Origin: Bacteroidales bacterium
Lineage (GTDB): Bacteria > Bacteroidota > Bacteroidia > Bacteroidales > UBA10428
NCBI GenBank assembly: GCA_016926235.1
Contig: JAFGOZ010000282.1
Span: 1 to 7,427, forward strand
Length of the DNA: 7,427 nt
Direction of reading: 5' to 3'
Shown: one piece after another, positions 6,375-7,427 of the stretch
How the letters are laid out: each line of letters starts with the position of its first letter
Position numbering within the stretch: the stretch's first letter is position 1
The notes under the pieces: generated by a model
Seen by the model: the letters and a program-made list of their open reading frames with translations, nothing else
The model's database searches: none
What the model was told of the DNA's origin: nothing
Translations under genes and position numbers: made by a program

Positions 6375-6487
6375 ACCTAATGCGGGTGATGTAGTAAATT
6401 TACAGTGAGAACATTAATAAACATATTAACGGTATGGAAGGTCATCCCCCTGAAACCCTTACTGCACATACCGTCGGGTAGTTAGGT
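6375..6487 (+). repeat. Nested inverted repeats with attC-like outer boxes
   Basis: The outer arms are ACCTAA (6375-6380) and TTAGGT (6482-6487). The inner arms are ACGGTATG (6429-6436) and CATACCGT (6467-6474), a perfect 8-bp pair. Within these, AAGG (6438-6441) and CCTT (6457-6460) can pair as well. GTTAGGT (6481-6487) fits the integron core GTTRRRY, and ACCTAAT (6375-6381) is one base off its partner RYYYAAC. The element fills most of the spacer between the MscS and acyltransferase genes. It may be a gene-cassette recombination site, a folded leader or a regulatory hairpin. No integrase gene is present in the window. Confidence 0.4.
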
Positions 6488-6490
6488 CTC

Positions 6491-7330
6491 ATGTGCCACC
6501 CTCCCAAGCGTTTTAAACCTCTACCGATGACTAAAAACTATCGATTTCAAAATATAGTCCGCTCGAGAATAGCAACCTTTGACATCTTTGATATTGGTTT
6601 GCATAAACACCACATAAATGCAATGCTCGAATTTGATGTCACGGATAGCAGAGCAAAACTAAGAGATCTGAGGAAAAAGGGAACTACGATTTCGTTTAAT
6701 GCATGGCTTATAAAAGTTATTGGGAGTGTCCTGCAAAAACACCCAGAAGCAGCAGCATATTTCTATAACAAGAAAAGGCTTATAATCTTCGATGAAATTA
6801 ACGTTTCAATGATAATAGAAAAGAAAATAGGAGACTCAAAAGTACCGATCCCACTTGTTATTGAAAGAGCAAATGAAAAAACTGCTGAAGAAATTACTCA
6901 AGAAATTGAAAATGCTAAAAGTCAGCAATTAAAGCCTGATGACGTTGTTTTAAAAAAACAATCAACCGCATATCAAAGATTGTATTACCACCTACCGGGA
7001 TTTGTTCGAAGACTTTTCTGGAAATTACTTCTAAGAAATCCAAAATCAGCTTACAAAACAATGGGGAATGTAGCAGTAACCTCAGTTGGGATGATGGGCA
7101 AAATTAATGGTTGGTTTATTCACAAATCAGTTCATCCGATTTCCTTCGGTGTAGGATCAATCCTTAAAAAGACTGTAGTCATTGACAATGAAATAAAAAT
7201 CAGAGAGATTTTAAACATGACAATTCTGATTGACCATGATGTAATAGATGGTGCACCAATGGTTCGATTCCTGGATGACCTGACAAATTACTTAGAAACC
7301 GGAAAAGAAATAAATAACGCGAACGCCTGA
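6491..7330 (+). CDS. Stand-alone E2-type acyltransferase domain (2-oxoacid dehydrogenase family)
   Basis: 279 aa consisting only of a catalytic domain of the dihydrolipoamide acyltransferase type, which folds like chloramphenicol acetyltransferase. The C-terminal motif DHDVIDGAP (248-256) carries the catalytic histidine (H249) and the conserved DG (253-254). Upstream, VTSVGMMG (196-203) and the HPISFGVGSI strand (215-224) match the E2 pattern before the active site, and the MLEFDV strand (45-50) matches its early part. There is no lipoyl domain and no subunit-binding domain, so it cannot be an ordinary pyruvate or 2-oxoglutarate dehydrogenase E2. An internal insert (about 145-190, with LPGFVRRLFWKLLLRNP) is shared with other stand-alone members that I recall. 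Substrate unknown; acyl transfer from CoA is likely. The start could instead be the ATG at 6527 (residue 13), since residues 1-12 look unlike the family. Confidence 0.85.
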   Translation: MCHPPKRFKPLPMTKNYRFQNIVRSRIATFDIFDIGLHKHHINAMLEFDVTDSRAKLRDLRKKGTTISFNAWLIKVIGSVLQKHPEAAAYFYNKKRLIIFDEINVSMIIEKKIGDSKVPIPLVIERANEKTAEEITQEIENAKSQQLKPDDVVLKKQSTAYQRLYYHLPGFVRRLFWKLLLRNPKSAYKTMGNVAVTSVGMMGKINGWFIHKSVHPISFGVGSILKKTVVIDNEIKIREILNMTILIDHDVIDGAPMVRFLDDLTNYLETGKEINNANA

Positions 7331-7427
7331 CACTGACGGCATAATTAAAGCAGTATAAATCAAAATTACAGATTTCACAATGGTTGTATTAAATATTTTA
7401 ATTTTATAATTTTTAATATATAACAGA

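Noticed and set aside
3288..7330. The whole right half as an integron cassette array
   Set aside because: Only two attC-like boxes are seen, neither with a perfect partner, and the spacers before 4684 and 5285 have none; no integrase is present.

Overview
The window looks like chromosomal DNA of a Bacteroidota bacterium. This is an inference: the DNA is AT-rich, the genes start after A/T-rich leaders without a clear Shine-Dalgarno sequence, and most stops are TAA or TGA. The closest protein matches I can name are family-level only, so no genus is given. All complete genes are on the + strand; the one minus-strand gene is cut by the left edge.

Region 1 (1-3164) is a regulator with a divergent gene set. 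A partial AraC-type regulator (minus strand) is separated by 110 bp from a + strand run of three genes: an NmrA-like NAD(P)-binding protein, a four-helix membrane protein with an HGVGH motif, and an alpha/beta hydrolase carried behind three membrane helices. The gaps of 76 and 27 bp suggest one transcript. The divergent spacer carries two near-identical 10-mers, TTAGTTAAAT and TTAGCTAAAT, 26 bp apart, which is the arrangement expected of an AraC-family operator. The set ends in an AT-rich inverted repeat (3180-3221) that could be a terminator.

Region 2 (3165-4683) holds a CPBP-family intramembrane protease with all three signature motifs, a 337-bp gene-free stretch with several inverted repeats, and a small glycine-rich protein gene. 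The C-terminal reading frame of that small gene appears displaced and then restored by two one-base changes in T runs.

Region 3 (4684-7427) holds an isochorismatase-family cysteine hydrolase, an MscS-family channel with a long charged C-terminal tail, a 141-bp spacer with nested inverted repeats, and a stand-alone acyltransferase domain of the 2-oxoacid dehydrogenase E2 type. The last 97 bp hold no gene I can support.

Apart from the AraC-headed cluster, I see no evidence that these genes form one system. The most useful leads are the operator and divergent operon, the double frameshift, and the structured spacers at 3180-3250, 4079-4199 and 6375-6487, two of which have integron attC-like core boxes but no integrase in view.
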